From CAYYIS01 sp964470965 (lineage in GTDB: Bacteria > JAAXHH01 > JABIQT01), in contig CAYYIS010000007.1 in the NCBI GenBank assembly GCA_964470965.1, positions 1 to 64,000 on the forward strand: a stretch of 64,000 nucleotides of DNA. Direction: 5' to 3'. This document shows, in pieces, positions 53,394-62,799 of this stretch. Under the pieces are notes generated by a model, which was not told the origin of the DNA, did not search any database, and was given only the letters and a program-made list of their open reading frames with translations. Position 1 is the stretch's first letter, and each line of letters starts with the position of its first letter. Position numbers and translations under genes: made by a program.

Positions 53394-53508
53394 TGAAAAT
53401 ATCTTAAAGATTGTTGTTCGAACGGAGCACCATAATCGGGCATGATCGTGTACGGAACAGGTACACGTTGCCTGATTTTATTTTTAAGCGCCACGACCTA
53501 TATGTCTT

Positions 53509-54771
53509 ATGGAACCGTCACATCGGCCACCGCAGCGGAAATATTCACTGATGTCTTACATCCTGGCGGCGTTCGTTGGTTCGATCCTGGGTGTAATCTT
53601 GATGGTGACGGTTCGACCGGAGATTTTCAACTCGCTTGGGTTTCGGCCCGCTGTGGATGCACAACATTCTGAAGCGCCGGTTGTCGAGCGCCTGGTTCCT
53701 CCGGTCGAAGAACCCATCCCTCTACCGGTATCCTCGCTGCCGTCCGATGATGTCAGTCAGTCCCGGCGAACTGCGGTCGTTTCCGCGGTCGAACTTGTCA
53801 GTCCGTCTGTTGTCAGCATCGTCGCCACTCAGGTCGTCCGGCAACGTGGGTATGCCCGGTTGTTCGACGATCCTTTTTTCGGTGGAGTGATGGTACCCCG
53901 TATTTATCGCCGTGAGGTGCCGAATACCGGATCGGGTGTGATTGTCAGTTTGGACGGGTACATCGTCACCAACGCCCATGTGGTTCAGCACGCACAGCGC
54001 ATCCGGGTGGTATTGACGGATGGCCGGGCCCTGGAAAGTAATGTAGTCGGTATAGATGCCATATCCGATCTGGCGGTTTTGAAGGTAGAGGCGGACAACC
54101 TGACGGCGGCGAAGCTTGGCGTATCGGCCGATGCTATGGTCGGTGAATGGGCTATCGCCATAGGCAATCCGCTTGGCTTGGCTGTGGAGGATGCACAACC
54201 GGCTGTAACGGTTGGTGTCGTGAGCGCCGTGGGACGGGATTTTCCCCGTTCGGGTAGCGAATCCAGTACCGTATACCGGGATATGATTCAGACGGATGCG
54301 TCCATCAATCCTGGTAACAGTGGTGGACCGCTGGTGAACGCGCTGGGCGAGGTAATTGGCATCAACGCGTTCATCCTCTCGGAGAGCGGCGGTTCGGTAG
54401 GGATCGGTTTCGCTATACCTATCGATCACGTAAATAAGGTAGTAAGTGAACTGATAAAATACGGAAAACCTCGAACCGGACGGATCGGTCTGTACGTTAC
54501 CGATATCACCCGATTCCTCGCGGAAGAGCTGAACGTCGAAGACCGAAGCGGCGTGCTGGTAAGTGAAGTGACAGACCGGAGTCCTGCTCACCTAGCCGGT
54601 GTGCAGGTCGGAGATATTATCCGCCAAGTCAATGGGACTTTGGTCGCCAACCGGTCCGAAGCTTCAGAACTGATGTACGGTCTGCTGGTCGGGGATACCG
54701 TCGATTTCATCATAGAACGCAATGGGCAGCGTATAGAAGTCTCATTAAAAATTGAAGAAGAACAGGATTAA
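53509..54771 (+). CDS. HtrA/DegP-like serine protease with one PDZ domain
   Basis: A 420-residue periplasmic protease with a membrane anchor (SYILAAFVGSILGVILMVTV). The trypsin-like triad is His in IVTNAHVVQHA, Asp in AISDLAVLKVE, and Ser in INPGNSGGPLVN. One PDZ domain follows near residues 325-410 (GVLVSEVTDRSPAHLAGVQVGDII). Start is the first ATG; a second at 53551 is possible. It is followed by psd and pssA, so membrane-quality control and lipid genes share a locus. Confidence 0.92.
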   Translation: MEPSHRPPQRKYSLMSYILAAFVGSILGVILMVTVRPEIFNSLGFRPAVDAQHSEAPVVERLVPPVEEPIPLPVSSLPSDDVSQSRRTAVVSAVELVSPSVVSIVATQVVRQRGYARLFDDPFFGGVMVPRIYRREVPNTGSGVIVSLDGYIVTNAHVVQHAQRIRVVLTDGRALESNVVGIDAISDLAVLKVEADNLTAAKLGVSADAMVGEWAIAIGNPLGLAVEDAQPAVTVGVVSAVGRDFPRSGSESSTVYRDMIQTDASINPGNSGGPLVNALGEVIGINAFILSESGGSVGIGFAIPIDHVNKVVSELIKYGKPRTGRIGLYVTDITRFLAEELNVEDRSGVLVSEVTDRSPAHLAGVQVGDIIRQVNGTLVANRSEASELMYGLLVGDTVDFIIERNGQRIEVSLKIEEEQD

Positions 54772-54801
54772 TCACAATGCGGATTGCCGTGTTCCCTAAA
54801 A

Positions 54802-55443
54802 ATGGTTCGTGACGGCTGGATAATGGCTGGACCGCTTGCTGGTGTTACGGTATTATTTATAATACTGGCACAGTGGGTTCCGAATGTGGTCTGGACGCCG
54901 TTTGCCGTTGTTACCGGTGTGCTGGGGTTGATGATAGGATTCTTTTTTCGAGATCCTTCACGGACCGTTCCGGATGGAGATGGACTGATCATCTCTGCAG
55001 CCGATGGCAAGGTTGTGACGATTGAAGAAATTGAAGATCAATCGTTTGTGGATGGTCGGGCCATACAGATCAGCGTTTTCCTATCTATCCTGAACGTTCA
55101 TGTAAACCGTATGCCTGTTACGGGTACGGTAAGATCAAGAAAGCAGATTAAAGGCGGTTACAATCTCGCCTACAAGAATGAAGCGTCCCAGGAAAACGAA
55201 CAACTGGTTCTGGTTGTCGAAAGTGGCAAAGGTAAAATAGTAGTTAAACAAATCGTCGGTTTTATCGCCCGCCGCATCGTCTGTCATGTGCATGAGGGTG
55301 ATGCGGTACAGGCTGGACAGAAATATGGATTAATTCGGTTTGGTTCCAGGGTTGATATCATCGTACCGGCCCATACGTCGATCACAACGAACATCGGTGA
55401 TCATGTCGTGGGTGGCGAAACGGTTCTGGGGGTTCTGAAATGA
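54802..55443 (+). CDS. psd: Phosphatidylserine decarboxylase (small, Psd type)
   Basis: A 213-residue prophospholipid enzyme with two N-terminal spans and the pyruvoyl-forming site RFGSRVDI (self-cleavage at Gly-Ser). The frame is continuous from 54784, but no good start exists there. An ATG at 54778 with AGGA reads MRIAVFPKNGS* in another frame; removing one A from the A5 run at 54798-54802 would join it to MVRDGWIMAG, the usual beginning of this family. So the 5' end may hold a one-base error. It overlaps pssA by 4 nt. Confidence 0.88.
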   Translation: MVRDGWIMAGPLAGVTVLFIILAQWVPNVVWTPFAVVTGVLGLMIGFFFRDPSRTVPDGDGLIISAADGKVVTIEEIEDQSFVDGRAIQISVFLSILNVHVNRMPVTGTVRSRKQIKGGYNLAYKNEASQENEQLVLVVESGKGKIVVKQIVGFIARRIVCHVHEGDAVQAGQKYGLIRFGSRVDIIVPAHTSITTNIGDHVVGGETVLGVLK

Positions 55444-56210
55444 AGCGGTGGATGAGGATGACGCTCCCAAATATTTTCACGTTGGGGAGTATTTTCTGCG
55501 GTGTGTCCGCTATTTTTTACTGCATAGACGGATTCAACGAAATGATCGGCGACCCGGCACGGGCCGCTTGGCTCATCATAGCGGCGGCGCTGCTGGATGC
55601 TATAGACGGTAAAGTGGCCCGGTTCAGTCAGGGCACCAGTCGGTTCGGAATCGAACTGGATTCCCTGGCCGACGTGATTTCTTTTGGGGTTGCACCGATG
55701 GTGCTGGTGTACACGCTTCGCCCCTTTGGCGACCTCACTTGGCTCCCGTGTTTGCTTTTCCTGATGTGCGGCGCCATACGGCTTGCCCGTTTCAACGTCA
55801 TCACAAACCGCCGTGTGGACGACATGGGGGTGGACCGCGGATTTGAAAAAGAAGATTTTCTCGGATTGCCAATACCGGTGGCGGCTATCGCGGTAGCTTC
55901 CTACATTATTTTTTGCTGGGGGCGTTGGGAAGAATTGCAACTTGAAGGGCCGTTCATGGGGTTGGTGGTTCTGCTATCTCTACTGATGGTCAGCACCGTT
56001 TGCTATCAAACACTCCCGAAACTGGCATTTGACAGCGGGCGGTCCGTGCTTAACCTTGTCGCCTGGATAGCCGCTGTAATTGCTGTGGTGGTCGATCCGA
56101 AATTGATGGCGTTTCCAATGGTGCTTCTGTACGTTTTCTCTGGCATCGTCACCTGGGTGGTGCAGATAGGGCGGCAGGACGATGAAGTGGTGGTCCCCGT
56201 CGAAGAATGA
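55440..56210 (+). CDS. pssA: CDP-diacylglycerol-serine O-phosphatidyltransferase
   Basis: A 256-residue CDP-alcohol phosphotransferase with six to eight spans. The catalytic pattern is DAIDGKVARFSQGTSRFG then DSLADV, the D..DG..AR...G...D...D signature. It starts inside the stop of psd (ATGA), so the two enzymes that make phosphatidylethanolamine are coupled. A small DUF4321-like gene follows. Confidence 0.93.
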   Translation: MKRWMRMTLPNIFTLGSIFCGVSAIFYCIDGFNEMIGDPARAAWLIIAAALLDAIDGKVARFSQGTSRFGIELDSLADVISFGVAPMVLVYTLRPFGDLTWLPCLLFLMCGAIRLARFNVITNRRVDDMGVDRGFEKEDFLGLPIPVAAIAVASYIIFCWGRWEELQLEGPFMGLVVLLSLLMVSTVCYQTLPKLAFDSGRSVLNLVAWIAAVIAVVVDPKLMAFPMVLLYVFSGIVTWVVQIGRQDDEVVVPVEE

Positions 56211-56240
56211 TTTCGTTGAGAACGATTGTGGAGGTGGCAG

Positions 56241-56519
56241 ATGGCCCGTAGGCGTGGACTGGGTATTTTGATGCTTTCGGTGTTAATAGGCGCAATCGCC
56301 GGTAGTGCGCTCGGCCAGGGCATTGGATTAGTATTCGGGCAGTTCATGCCAGGTAGCATGGTCGAAAAATTTTTCTTGGAAGCGTTTATTGATTATGCCC
56401 TGTCGCCCGTTACGATCGACTTTATTGTTTTTGCGATTACATTCGGTTTCACGATAAAAATAAATATGATCAGCATATTCGGTATCGGCGTGTCCGTGTA
56501 CTATTTTCGCTGGTTTTAG
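56241..56519 (+). CDS. Small membrane protein, DUF4321-like
   Basis: A 92-residue protein with two or three hydrophobic segments (GILMLSVLIGAIAGSALGQG at the start, FDIFVFAITFGFTIKI-like end). The start at 56241 follows GGAGGTG. Its arrangement before gatA fits a conserved DUF4321-type gene; its role is unknown. Confidence 0.75.
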   Translation: MARRRGLGILMLSVLIGAIAGSALGQGIGLVFGQFMPGSMVEKFFLEAFIDYALSPVTIDFIVFAITFGFTIKINMISIFGIGVSVYYFRWF

Positions 56520-56656
56520 TTTCGCTGGTATTAGCCGCCCGTTCCGTGCTTGATCACGATTGATTGGACTACAGCGTCATCAGGATTTCCCTGGTGATTT
56601 TTTTATGTACACGATACAGGATTCGAGGACAATACCTCATTCCGGTGGAGGAAGCA

Positions 56657-58108
56657 TTGGCAGAGTACTATCAATTGCCCGCTTATGAACTGACGCGCTT
56701 GATCACCGCGCGGGAAGCTACCGCGGAGGCGGTAGCCGCATCGGTGATCGGGCGGATTCAGGAAAAGGACGGCGAGATCAACGCCTATCTGGCTATTCAG
56801 AGGGATGAAGCGTTGGAAACCGCCCGGAAAATCGATCGGCGTATTGCCCAGGGAGAGCCCGTGGGTCCCCTGGCCGGAATTCCCTTGGGTATTAAGGATG
56901 CGATCTGCACCCGCGGTTTGGAAACTACCTGCGGATCGAGGATACTGGAAGGGTTTGTTCCTCCCTATGACGCAACCGTCATAGCCCGGCTTCGGGCGGC
57001 GGACGGGGTCATTATCGGTAAGACAAATATGGATCAATTCGGTATGGGCTCGTCGAATGAGAACTCCGGGTTCAGCATGGTACGCAACCCGGTCGACACC
57101 TCCCGTGTACCGGGAGGATCAAGCGGTGGATCCGCGGCGGCACTGGCGGCGCAGACAGCGATACTGGCGCTCGGAGAAGATACCGGCGGCTCCATTCGCC
57201 AGCCGGCCGCATTCTGTGGTGTAGTTGGCCTGAAGCCCACATATGGCCGAGTTTCCCGGTTTGGAATTATAGCGTATGGTTCATCATTCGACCAAGTCGG
57301 TCCGATGGCCAACAACGTGGAAGACTGTGCACGCCTTCTGCAAGTCATAGCCGGGCACGACCAACGCGATTCGACGTCTGCTCCGGAACCTGTACCGGAC
57401 TATCTCGAGACGCTGAAACAAGGTATCGAAGGGCTGCGCGTCGGTGTGCCGGAGGAGTATTTCTCGGAAGGACTCGATCCCGAGGTCGAAGCCAGTGTGC
57501 GCCAGGCCATTGAGACTCTGGGGGGCCTTGGTGCGCAGATCAATTCCGTCAGTCTTCCCAATACGGACTACGCCGTAGCCACTTATTACATCCTGGTGAC
57601 TGCTGAAGCTTCTTCCAACCTGGCACGCTATGACGGCGTGAAGTACGGTTACCGGGCCGATATGTCGGAAGCAGGGACCGACCATGAGCTGGATGAGATG
57701 TACATACGCAGCCGCAGCACAGGGTTCGGACTGGAAGTAAAGCGGCGGATCATGCTCGGTACCTACGTGCTCAGCGCCGGTTATTACGACGCCTACTACG
57801 CCAAAGCCCAAGAGGTCCGCACACTGATCAAGCAGGATTACGAAAAAGCATTCGAAAAGGTCGATATCCTGGTAGCCCCCACCACGCCGACCACCGCTTT
57901 TCGGATCGGCGAGAAGGTGGACGAGCCGTTGCAGATGTATCTTTCGGACATTTACACGGTGCCAAGCAACCTGGCTGGTGTTCCCGCTATCTCGGTTCCA
58001 TGCGGTCATTCCGGAGAGGGGTTGCCCATCGGCCTGCAGATGATCGGCCCCCAGTTCGGAGAGGCGACCATCCTTCGTGCAGCGTACGCATTCGAACAGG
58101 CCAATTGA
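56657..58108 (+). CDS. gatA: Glutamyl-tRNA(Gln)/aspartyl-tRNA(Asn) amidotransferase subunit A
   Basis: A 483-residue amidase. The Ser-cisSer-Lys triad is in GIPLGIKDAICTRG (Lys), VPGGSSGGSAAALA and GEDTGGSIRQPAAFC. Start is TTG at 56657, chosen for its GGAGGAA site and because it gives the standard length; no ATG occurs upstream in the frame. It lies 18 nt before gatB; gatC is not adjacent. Confidence 0.94.
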   Translation: MAEYYQLPAYELTRLITAREATAEAVAASVIGRIQEKDGEINAYLAIQRDEALETARKIDRRIAQGEPVGPLAGIPLGIKDAICTRGLETTCGSRILEGFVPPYDATVIARLRAADGVIIGKTNMDQFGMGSSNENSGFSMVRNPVDTSRVPGGSSGGSAAALAAQTAILALGEDTGGSIRQPAAFCGVVGLKPTYGRVSRFGIIAYGSSFDQVGPMANNVEDCARLLQVIAGHDQRDSTSAPEPVPDYLETLKQGIEGLRVGVPEEYFSEGLDPEVEASVRQAIETLGGLGAQINSVSLPNTDYAVATYYILVTAEASSNLARYDGVKYGYRADMSEAGTDHELDEMYIRSRSTGFGLEVKRRIMLGTYVLSAGYYDAYYAKAQEVRTLIKQDYEKAFEKVDILVAPTTPTTAFRIGEKVDEPLQMYLSDIYTVPSNLAGVPAISVPCGHSGEGLPIGLQMIGPQFGEATILRAAYAFEQAN

Positions 58109-58126
58109 GGAGAGCAAACACAGATT

Positions 58127-59575
58127 ATGAGCTATGAAGCAGTAATCGGTCTGGAAGTTCATGCGCAGTTATTGACCAATTCCAAGATATTCTGCGGGTG
58201 CAGTGCGGCCTTCGGCGGAGACCCAAACACCCATGTGTGTCCAGTATGTCTGGGTTTGCCGGGCGTGCTGCCTGTACTGAACAAACGGGCCATCGAATAT
58301 ACGATTCGCATGGCGCTGGCCGTGGACGGGCAAGTGGCAGAGGTGAGCGCTTTCGCCCGGAAGAACTATTTTTATCCGGATCTTCCCAAAGGCTATCAGA
58401 TTTCTCAGTACGACCGGGCCGGAGAGCCGGTATCCCTGGGCGGCGGCGTGTCAATCGAAGCCGACCGCGGCGCCCACTTCGTGAGGCTCCGCAGGATTCA
58501 TGTGGAAGAAGAAGCCGGTAAATCCATCCACGACGAACCAGGCTATCAGCCGGACAGGAGCTATATAGACTACAACAGGACCGGCGTGCCGCTCATCGAG
58601 ATAGTCAGTGAGCCGGATATCCGTACACCGCAGGAGGCCGCCGCTTTCCTGACGCGTCTGCGTCAGCTCGTTCAGTACATCGGTGTATGCGACGGCAACA
58701 TGGAAGAAGGCAGCATGCGATGTGACGCGAACGTTTCGATCCGGAAGCCGGGAGATCCTTTTGGAGAACTTGCAGAAATCAAGAATTTAAACTCCATCCG
58801 TGCGGTAGAGAGAGCGATCGATTACGAGATCCAGCGGCAGACCGAGGCAAAGGAAAGGGGTGAGGCCGTCGTCCGGGAAACTCGTTCATGGGACGACGGA
58901 TCGCGGCGGACGTTTTCCACCCGTTCCAAGGAAACGGCATCAGACTACCGATATTTCCCGGACCCGGATCTGGTGACCCTCGAGATCGGTGAGGACTGGG
59001 TGGACGAGATCCGGGCCACTCTGCCGGAACTGCCACAGGCGCGACAGCAACGTTTTGTAGAACAGTACAGCCTGACGGATTCCAACGCCCAGACTCTGAC
59101 GGAAACGCGGATCCGGGCGGACTATTTCGAAGAAACAGTCCGGGGCCATGACGACCCTCGTACGGTAAGCAACTGGGTGCTCACCGAGTTGCTTCGTGTC
59201 CAGAACATTCAGCGTCTCGACCAGGAAACGCTCATAGACCGGATACCGGCGACCAACTTGGCGGATTTGCTCAGCCATATACGCGATGGTCGGATCAGCG
59301 GCAAAATCGCCAAAGATGTTCTGGATCAGATGGCGAATACCGGCGAAGCGCCAGGAACCATAATCGAAGCAAAGGGACTGGTCCAGATCTCGGACTCGGG
59401 AGAGCTGGAGGGTATTATCAAACAGATCATTGAAGCACACCCCTCAGAAGCGGACGCCTACCGTGAAGGCAAAACCAAGTTGATCGGATTCTTTGTCGGC
59501 CAGGTCATGAAAGTGACCAAAGGACAGGCAAACCCAAAGCTGGTCAACGACCTGCTAAGGGATCGGTTGACCTAA
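58127..59575 (+). CDS. gatB: Glutamyl-tRNA(Gln)/aspartyl-tRNA(Asn) amidotransferase subunit B
   Basis: A 482-residue subunit that carries the kinase/transferase site and the tRNA-binding YqeY tail. Marks are the start VIGLEVHAQLLT, zinc-site Cys pairs in FCGCS and HVCPVCLGLPG, the RKNYFYPDLPKGYQISQ block, and DYNRTGVPLIEIV with SDYRYFPDPDL. The C-terminal YqeY domain covers about residues 325-480. No gatC is seen nearby. Confidence 0.95.
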   Translation: MSYEAVIGLEVHAQLLTNSKIFCGCSAAFGGDPNTHVCPVCLGLPGVLPVLNKRAIEYTIRMALAVDGQVAEVSAFARKNYFYPDLPKGYQISQYDRAGEPVSLGGGVSIEADRGAHFVRLRRIHVEEEAGKSIHDEPGYQPDRSYIDYNRTGVPLIEIVSEPDIRTPQEAAAFLTRLRQLVQYIGVCDGNMEEGSMRCDANVSIRKPGDPFGELAEIKNLNSIRAVERAIDYEIQRQTEAKERGEAVVRETRSWDDGSRRTFSTRSKETASDYRYFPDPDLVTLEIGEDWVDEIRATLPELPQARQQRFVEQYSLTDSNAQTLTETRIRADYFEETVRGHDDPRTVSNWVLTELLRVQNIQRLDQETLIDRIPATNLADLLSHIRDGRISGKIAKDVLDQMANTGEAPGTIIEAKGLVQISDSGELEGIIKQIIEAHPSEADAYREGKTKLIGFFVGQVMKVTKGQANPKLVNDLLRDRLT

Positions 59576-60114
59576 AATGCTATTGGGCCTGTTTCTGATT
59601 GCCTCCATTCCCGGGCCTGTCAATTCCTGCCCTGATTTAACATACATGAGAGGAAAATGGTGAGCCAGACGCGGATCAAAGTCTGTCTGAATTTGATGAT
59701 ATAAGTCGGATAAGTCTATGCGTTTACGTTGACTGACTTGTCGAGGTAATTGGAGAAATCGGTGAATAAACATGGCCGGGATTTCACAGTGTGCCGGGTT
59801 CCCGCTGTATAAGACTCCCTTCTGATATGTTTTCTACGGGGGGCTTTTGCGTTGGACCAGAGGGCGATACGCTATACAGGTATCACCGGAAGTCTCCCGG
59901 TCCGACTCCACACGTCTTCTTTCGTCCCCGAGGGGCCCAAACCCAAATGGACGACAGGAGCTATACCCGCGGTCTCCGGTCGCCCAATCACCGGTCCCTT
60001 TAGATGATCGTCCTGTCGCGGCATTTCCCTTGACATTTTCACGCAAACGAATACCCTGTCTGCCCATCAATTTATTTAAAATATCCCTCCGTTTCACCCC
60101 GAAAAGGCGCAGTG
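59576..60114. other. Intergenic region with RNA-like structure
   Basis: About 540 nt between gatB and the Nramp-like gene. No convincing gene. The second half holds nested inverted repeats (see 59854-60018). No riboswitch family was recognised. Confidence 0.55.
59854..60018 (+). ncRNA. Candidate structured RNA upstream of the Nramp-like gene
   Basis: Two nested stem sets occur. GGACC (59854-59858) pairs with GGTCC (59899-59903), enclosing GATAC (59866-59870) with GTATC (59880-59884). CGACAGGA (59952-59959) pairs with TCCTGTCG (60011-60018), enclosing CCGGT (59976-59980) with ACCGG (59990-59994). They lie about 100 nt before the start at 60115. Orientation is assumed from the downstream gene; the complementary strand would fold alike. 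No known family fits. Confidence 0.35.
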
Positions 60115-61596
60115 ATGAGCAAACAGCACGATTCTTCAGGCGAAGTTATTCGGGTACCCGATCTTGAGGGTGTCTATAGCGAGCCGTTTTCCTTCCGGAA
60201 ATTGATTAAATTACTTACGTTTTTCGGACCAGCCGCTCTGCTGGCATCGCTTGCCATAGGAGCCGGTGAGACGATTCTGGTGACCGGCGTGGGCGCATGG
60301 GCTGAATACGGTCTACTCTGGTTGATCCTGGTCAGTGTACTGGTGAAGGCGGTGTTCATCACTTATCTGCTCGGCCGCTATACGGCAGTCAGCGGTCAGT
60401 ACATCGGCCATTCTCTGGTAGATCTGCCGGGCCCGAGGGGTTGGATGATCCTGACGCTGATCGCGATCGAACTTGTCGGACTGAGCCTGGCGCTTACGGC
60501 CGTAGCCAAGCCGTGCGGCAATTTGGTGGCTTATCTATTCGAGAACGCGTTGCCTCCGGATGTGCCGCAGTCATTCTGGGAGAACACGGTCACAACGCTC
60601 TTTCTGGGTGCCGCCATGGCGTTGAGTCTGCTGACCTCCTATAAAGCCCTGGAACGTCAACAGATCATTATCTGCACAGTCCTAGTGGCGGGGACGGTTC
60701 TGGGTACCTGGATGGTCTGGCCAAGCATCTCAGGCATCCTGCTGGGCACCATCAGCGTCGGTAGCCTACCTGAAGCGCCCCCCTGGGGACCACCGGCGGC
60801 CAAGAACGAATACTGGCTCAATCTGGTTACCGTGTTCGGTTATGTAGGCGGGACCATAAGCGCTTACCTGGCCTACTCGAACTGGGTCGGTCTGCGCGGC
60901 TGGGGTATCACATCACATCCCCACATCGATCGGATACGGGGCTTCTCGGACACCGGGCTGCGCATAGACTACTTATCCGACGATCCGGTGGAAGCTCAGC
61001 GTATGCGTGCGCTCCTAACACCGCTTCGGTGGGATGTGATGATGGGAGCCGTCGTGTTGTTTGTGGTTACGGCATCTTTCATGATCGCAGGGGCAGGGGT
61101 ATTGTTTCCACGTCAGCAGATCCTACCGGGCAACGCGTTCGACCTGCTGACCAGACAGTCCTCCATATGGGCTCAGATACACAGTGGTCTCGTGCCTGTA
61201 TACTACATTGCCGTGGTGGCATCGCTCTGGGGCACATTGGCAACAATTCCGGAAGCGGTCACACGGGTGACGCACGAGTTCCTCAGTGCCGTATGGAAGC
61301 CGTTCGAGACGTTTCCCTATAAGCGGCTTCAGGCCATTATCGTCCTCTGGTTTTTCACAACCTCCTGTATCTGGATATGGAGCGACATCAGTTTCGCGAT
61401 GCTCACACAGATCGTGGCGATGCTCACCACCAACCTGGGGGTCGGTCTACTGGGTGTCGCGGCGATATATCTGAATTTCAAACTCCCTAAACTCTACCGT
61501 GCCCGAACCTGGGTCGTGGCCGGTGGTATTCTGGCGACTATTGTCCTTATGCTGGCTTTCACGGGCAGTGCGATCGGGGTATTGGGGAAAATGTAG
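60115..61596 (+). CDS. Nramp-related transporter lacking the canonical metal motifs
   Basis: A 493-residue membrane protein with about 11 to 12 spans of the Nramp (SLC11) fold. The TM1 segment is GPAALLASLAIGAGETILVTG, where metal transporters have DPGN, and the TM6 segment GYVGGTISAYLAY lacks the MPH motif. Thus it may move Mg, another solute or no metal. Start at ATG 60115 (AAGG site, one codon after a GTG). An oxidoreductase gene follows 49 nt later. Confidence 0.85.
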   Translation: MSKQHDSSGEVIRVPDLEGVYSEPFSFRKLIKLLTFFGPAALLASLAIGAGETILVTGVGAWAEYGLLWLILVSVLVKAVFITYLLGRYTAVSGQYIGHSLVDLPGPRGWMILTLIAIELVGLSLALTAVAKPCGNLVAYLFENALPPDVPQSFWENTVTTLFLGAAMALSLLTSYKALERQQIIICTVLVAGTVLGTWMVWPSISGILLGTISVGSLPEAPPWGPPAAKNEYWLNLVTVFGYVGGTISAYLAYSNWVGLRGWGITSHPHIDRIRGFSDTGLRIDYLSDDPVEAQRMRALLTPLRWDVMMGAVVLFVVTASFMIAGAGVLFPRQQILPGNAFDLLTRQSSIWAQIHSGLVPVYYIAVVASLWGTLATIPEAVTRVTHEFLSAVWKPFETFPYKRLQAIIVLWFFTTSCIWIWSDISFAMLTQIVAMLTTNLGVGLLGVAAIYLNFKLPKLYRARTWVVAGGILATIVLMLAFTGSAIGVLGKM

Positions 61597-61645
61597 AGGC
61601 TCGGTAAGCCGCAACTTCAGGATTAAAGTAGAGAGGGGTTTAATC

Positions 61646-62701
61646 ATGTCCAAGGTATATACCGCCGCACTCATAGGGTGTGGGCGGATGGGGGCGACCA
61701 TCGACGATGAGGTGCGGGATCGCCCCAACAGCTTACTGTGGCTTCCCTATTCTCACGCCGCCGGTTATACAGAGGTGGATCGGACGGATCTGATTGCTGT
61801 TTCCGACGTGGACCTGGCGAAAGCGGAGACGATCCGGGAACGGTACAAGGTGTCAAAGCGATACGCGGATTACCGGGAGATGATCGAAAAGGAAAAGCCT
61901 GATATCGTGAGTATCGCGACCCGGCCGGCTACCCATGCGGAAATCACCGTCTTCGCGGCGGAACACGGCGTTAAGGCCATCTACTGCGAGAAACCGCTGT
62001 GCTGCTCCATGGCTGAAGCGGATGCCATGGCCGAGGCATGTGACCGGTATAACGTTCGCTTCAACTATGGCACGCAACGGCGTTACATGCCGCTGTACCG
62101 CAAGTTTCGGGAGATGACCCATGACGGCACGCTTGGCGAGGCGGATTGTATAATCGGTCATTGCGGGGTGGGCGCCGCGCAGTGGAGCCATACGCATACC
62201 ACCGACATGCTGCTGTTCCTTGCAGGTGACGTCGAAATCGACTACGTTCAGGGCACAGTTGTCTGTTCCGAGGACCACTGGGAAGGCAACAGGCTGAATG
62301 CTGATCCGGGCATCGCCTGCGGATATATCCGCTTCTCCAATGGAATCCATGGGTATATTGTGGCCGGCGGCGGTTTCGAGTTCGAGGTAAGCGGCCGGCT
62401 GGGAAAAATCAGATCTCAGGACAATGGGGTGCTGGCCCAGTGGCGGCAGGTCAGCCAACCCTGGAACATGCTCAAGGAAACGCCGTTCCCGGACATTCCG
62501 GGGGAAAGCGGCACCGTCAACGCCATTCATGATATAGTCGATGCACTGGACAACGATCGGGAGACTGTGGGCAGCATTCACCTCGCCCGAAGAAGCCAGG
62601 AGATCATTTTCGGCCTGATCGAATCACACCGCCGGGATGGTGCCAGGGTCGAACTACCATTGACTGACAGGGATTTATACGTGGGCAGGAAAGATTGGTA
62701 A
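61646..62701 (+). CDS. Gfo/Idh/MocA family oxidoreductase
   Basis: A 351-residue NAD(P)-dependent sugar or inositol dehydrogenase. The Rossmann motif is ALIGCGRMGATIDD and the catalytic EKP is CEKPLCCSMAEAD, with the later His residue in AQWSHTHTTDML. The start at 61646 has a GAGAGG site. Such enzymes act on sugars, inositols or amino sugars. It may belong with the Nramp-like gene upstream, which is unusual company. Confidence 0.9.
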   Translation: MSKVYTAALIGCGRMGATIDDEVRDRPNSLLWLPYSHAAGYTEVDRTDLIAVSDVDLAKAETIRERYKVSKRYADYREMIEKEKPDIVSIATRPATHAEITVFAAEHGVKAIYCEKPLCCSMAEADAMAEACDRYNVRFNYGTQRRYMPLYRKFREMTHDGTLGEADCIIGHCGVGAAQWSHTHTTDMLLFLAGDVEIDYVQGTVVCSEDHWEGNRLNADPGIACGYIRFSNGIHGYIVAGGGFEFEVSGRLGKIRSQDNGVLAQWRQVSQPWNMLKETPFPDIPGESGTVNAIHDIVDALDNDRETVGSIHLARRSQEIIFGLIESHRRDGARVELPLTDRDLYVGRKDW

Positions 62702-62799
62702 TGCGGAGTGCGGAACGGTTGAGGCTATTCAACCGTTTTCAGCGACTCCCCATGCCGCAATGGAACAGGAACGCTAAATTAACGGAAGTGTTTCTATTA

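Larger units (their letters stand above)
53162..53508. other. Divergent regulatory region between glnA and htrA-like gene
   Basis: About 350 AT-rich nt between divergent genes. It contains a tandem duplicated 10-mer (53221-53240), three 11-nt-spaced repeats (53275-53304), a TTCATA/TATGAA inverted repeat around 53255-53270 and a plus-strand promoter (53365-53393). No sigma54 (TGGCAC...TTGC) site was seen for glnA. Confidence 0.6.

Noticed and set aside
59576..60114. SRP RNA, 6S RNA or tmRNA
   Set aside because: The characteristic SRP tetraloop region and the tRNA-like end of tmRNA are absent; only generic nested stems are seen.
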